From Pseudomonadota bacterium (GTDB taxonomy: Bacteria; Pseudomonadota; Alphaproteobacteria; Rhizobiales; Rhizobiaceae): DNA of 6,778 nt. The stretch is taken from positions 1-6,778 of the forward strand of contig JAEZXF010000021.1 of the NCBI GenBank assembly GCA_023419995.1, in the 5' to 3' direction. The notes under the pieces are model-generated. The model did not search any database. It had not been told where the DNA came from and saw nothing but the letters and a program-made list of their open reading frames with translations. A program made the translations under genes and the position numbers. Below are positions 5,444 to 6,778 of the stretch, piece after piece. Position 1 is the first letter of the stretch. Each line of letters begins with the position of its first letter.

Positions 5444-6778
5444 GTGGCGCAGGCAGGCATCCTTACGAAGCTGCGTTATCGCTTCATCCCCGATCACGTC
5501 ATCGGCGAGATTCTGTCCAAGAAGTGGATCGACAACGCGATTCCCTTCCTGGTGCTGCTGATCGTCATCGCGGTCTTCGGCCTGCTCCTGCCCAACTTCT
5601 TCTCGGCCGGGAACATGTCGAACACGTCGCGCCAGCTCGGCGAGTTCGCGCTGATCTGCATCGCGATGATGGCGGTCATCGTCGTCGGCGGCATCGACCT
5701 TTCGGTGGGATCGAACTTCGCGCTCGGCAACTTCACGGCGCTGGCGCTGCTCAACCTCGCCGGCTGGCCGGTGTGGGCCGCCATTCCCGCCACCGTCCTC
5801 GTCTGCGGCTCGGTCGGTCTCGTCAACGGCATCCTCATCGGCTACCTCCGGCTGCGCGCCTTCCTGACCACGCGGGTCACGCTCAGCATCGTGCGCGCCA
5901 TCGTCGACATGCTGCTGCTGCGCTACGCGCAGGCCATGTCGCTGTCCTTCTTCGACGATCCGGTCTGGGACTTCATCGGCATGGGCAACGTGCTCGGCAT
6001 GCCGTTCTCCTTCGCGCTGCTCATCGTCGTGGCGCTGGTCGGTCACATCCTCATCACCCGGTCCAGCTTCGGCTGGCGCGCCATGGCCATCGGCGGCTCG
6101 CGCCGCTCGGCCCACAACATCGGCCTGCCGGTGCGCGGCATCGTCTGCTCGGCCTACACCATCTCGGGCATGCTGTGTGGCCTCGCCGGCGTGCTCTACG
6201 CGGCAAGGCTGTCCGGCGCCGGCTCCGACACCGGCATGGGCATGGAGATCATGGCGCTGACGGCGGCGGTGCTGGGCGGCAACTCGCTCGGCGGCGGCCG
6301 CGGCTCGATCGTCAAGGCGCTGATCGGCGCCGTCATCGTGCTGGTCATGACCAACGGCGTGCTGCGCCTCGGCCTGAACTCCGGCTCCGGCCCGATGGTG
6401 CTCGGCCTGACCCTGCTCTTCGCCGTCTTCGTCGACGTGCGCTGGCTGAAGAACCGCGACAAGCTGCTGAACAAGGTCTACGTCTCGCCGACCCTGGTCG
6501 AGATGCCGAAGCCGCGCAGCACGTCGGAGGGCGCGTTCACGCTCAACGACCGCCTCTCCGAGGTCGAGATCATCGGCCTGGGCGACGTCGAGAGCCCGGA
6601 AGACGTCATCCTCGACGAGAACGACGTGCTCTACTGCGGCACGCGCCACGGCGACATCGTCCGCTTCTTCCCGCCCGACTACAAGCGCCACGAGGTCTTC
6701 GCCCACATCGGCGGCTCGCCGCTGGGCATGACCTTCGACCGCGACCGCAACCTCGTCGTCTGCATCGGCGGCATGGGC
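5444..6778 (+). CDS. CUT2-type ABC permease B fused to an SMP-30/strictosidine-synthase-like propeller, 3' end outside window
   Basis: From the GTG at 5444 there are 445 open codons to the window edge. AAAGG (5432-5436) lies 7 bases upstream. Residues about 33-330 form a CUT2 permease: FLVLLIVIAVFGLLLPNFFSAGNMSN, VVGGIDLSVGS (D85), the ATPase-contact loop AIGGSRRSAHNIGLPVRG near 216-232, and LGGNSLGGGRGS near 277-288. Normal permeases end here; this one continues through a basic stretch (K336 NRDK) and a linker (about 345-370). It then enters a soluble region reading GDVESPEDVILDENDVLYCGTRHGDIVRFF and GGSPLGMTFDRDRNLVVCIGG, the blade pattern of SMP-30/gluconolactonase and strictosidine-synthase-like propellers. 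There is no stop or frameshift at the junction, so the fusion is genuine in this sequence. Positive charges after the last membrane segment predict a cytoplasmic propeller. It may open, form or sense a lactone-like substrate; catalytic residues lie beyond the window. Confidence 0.88.
   Translation, partial: MAQAGILTKLRYRFIPDHVIGEILSKKWIDNAIPFLVLLIVIAVFGLLLPNFFSAGNMSNTSRQLGEFALICIAMMAVIVVGGIDLSVGSNFALGNFTALALLNLAGWPVWAAIPATVLVCGSVGLVNGILIGYLRLRAFLTTRVTLSIVRAIVDMLLLRYAQAMSLSFFDDPVWDFIGMGNVLGMPFSFALLIVVALVGHILITRSSFGWRAMAIGGSRRSAHNIGLPVRGIVCSAYTISGMLCGLAGVLYAARLSGAGSDTGMGMEIMALTAAVLGGNSLGGGRGSIVKALIGAVIVLVMTNGVLRLGLNSGSGPMVLGLTLLFAVFVDVRWLKNRDKLLNKVYVSPTLVEMPKPRSTSEGAFTLNDRLSEVEIIGLGDVESPEDVILDENDVLYCGTRHGDIVRFFPPDYKRHEVFAHIGGSPLGMTFDRDRNLVVCIGGMG

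Noticed and set aside
5294..6706. Long minus-strand open frame opposite permease B
   Set aside because: It has the same antisense composition artefact; the plus-strand frame shows clear permease and propeller motifs.
1..6778. CRISPR, tRNA, rRNA, insertion sequences or phage genes
   Set aside because: No repeat-spacer array, cloverleaf, ribosomal RNA, transposase or terminal repeats could be seen on either strand.

Overview
The window reads as chromosomal DNA from a high-GC alphaproteobacterium, most likely a Hyphomicrobiales (rhizobia-type) soil organism. That placement is inferred from base composition, the GC-rich third codon positions and the gene families; no marker gene is present. All five genes share the same codon style, and no mobile element, CRISPR array, tRNA or rRNA is visible.

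Layout. (1) Positions 1-537, minus strand: the N-terminal 179 residues of an HpcH/HpaI (CitE-like) CoA-ester lyase, cut by the window edge. (2) Positions 538-788: a divergent, locally AT-rich control region. (3) Positions 789-1925, plus strand: a complete class III (CaiB/BaiF) CoA-transferase. (4) Positions 2009-2986, plus strand: a LysR-type regulator resembling the NAC branch. (5) Positions 2987-3257: a second control region with a promoter and a leader that could fold. (6) Positions 3258-6778, plus strand: an ABC importer operon of the ribose/xylose (CUT2) type, with permease A, a periplasmic binding protein and permease B. Permease B continues past its membrane domain into the start of an SMP-30/gluconolactonase/strictosidine-synthase-like beta-propeller and runs off the window. 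No ABC ATPase is in the window; one is expected downstream.

How the parts may work together (inference). The importer would bring in a sugar-like or sugar-acid-like compound. The propeller fused to the permease may be cytoplasmic and may act on the substrate, for example as a lactonase. The CoA-transferase and lyase form a classic 'attach CoA, then cleave' pair, as in itaconate, citramalate or malate breakdown. The regulator links the units: four sites of the form ATA-N9-(T/G)AT, the LysR T-N11-A architecture and close to the published NAC consensus ATA-N9-TAT, lie in the lyase/transferase, lysR and transporter control regions.

The two points most worth following are the permease-propeller fusion and the shared LysR-type sites. 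Also notable are an 11-bp perfect hairpin between the binding-protein and permease B genes, a hairpin abutting the transferase ribosome site, and a lysR promoter geometry that would give a leaderless mRNA.
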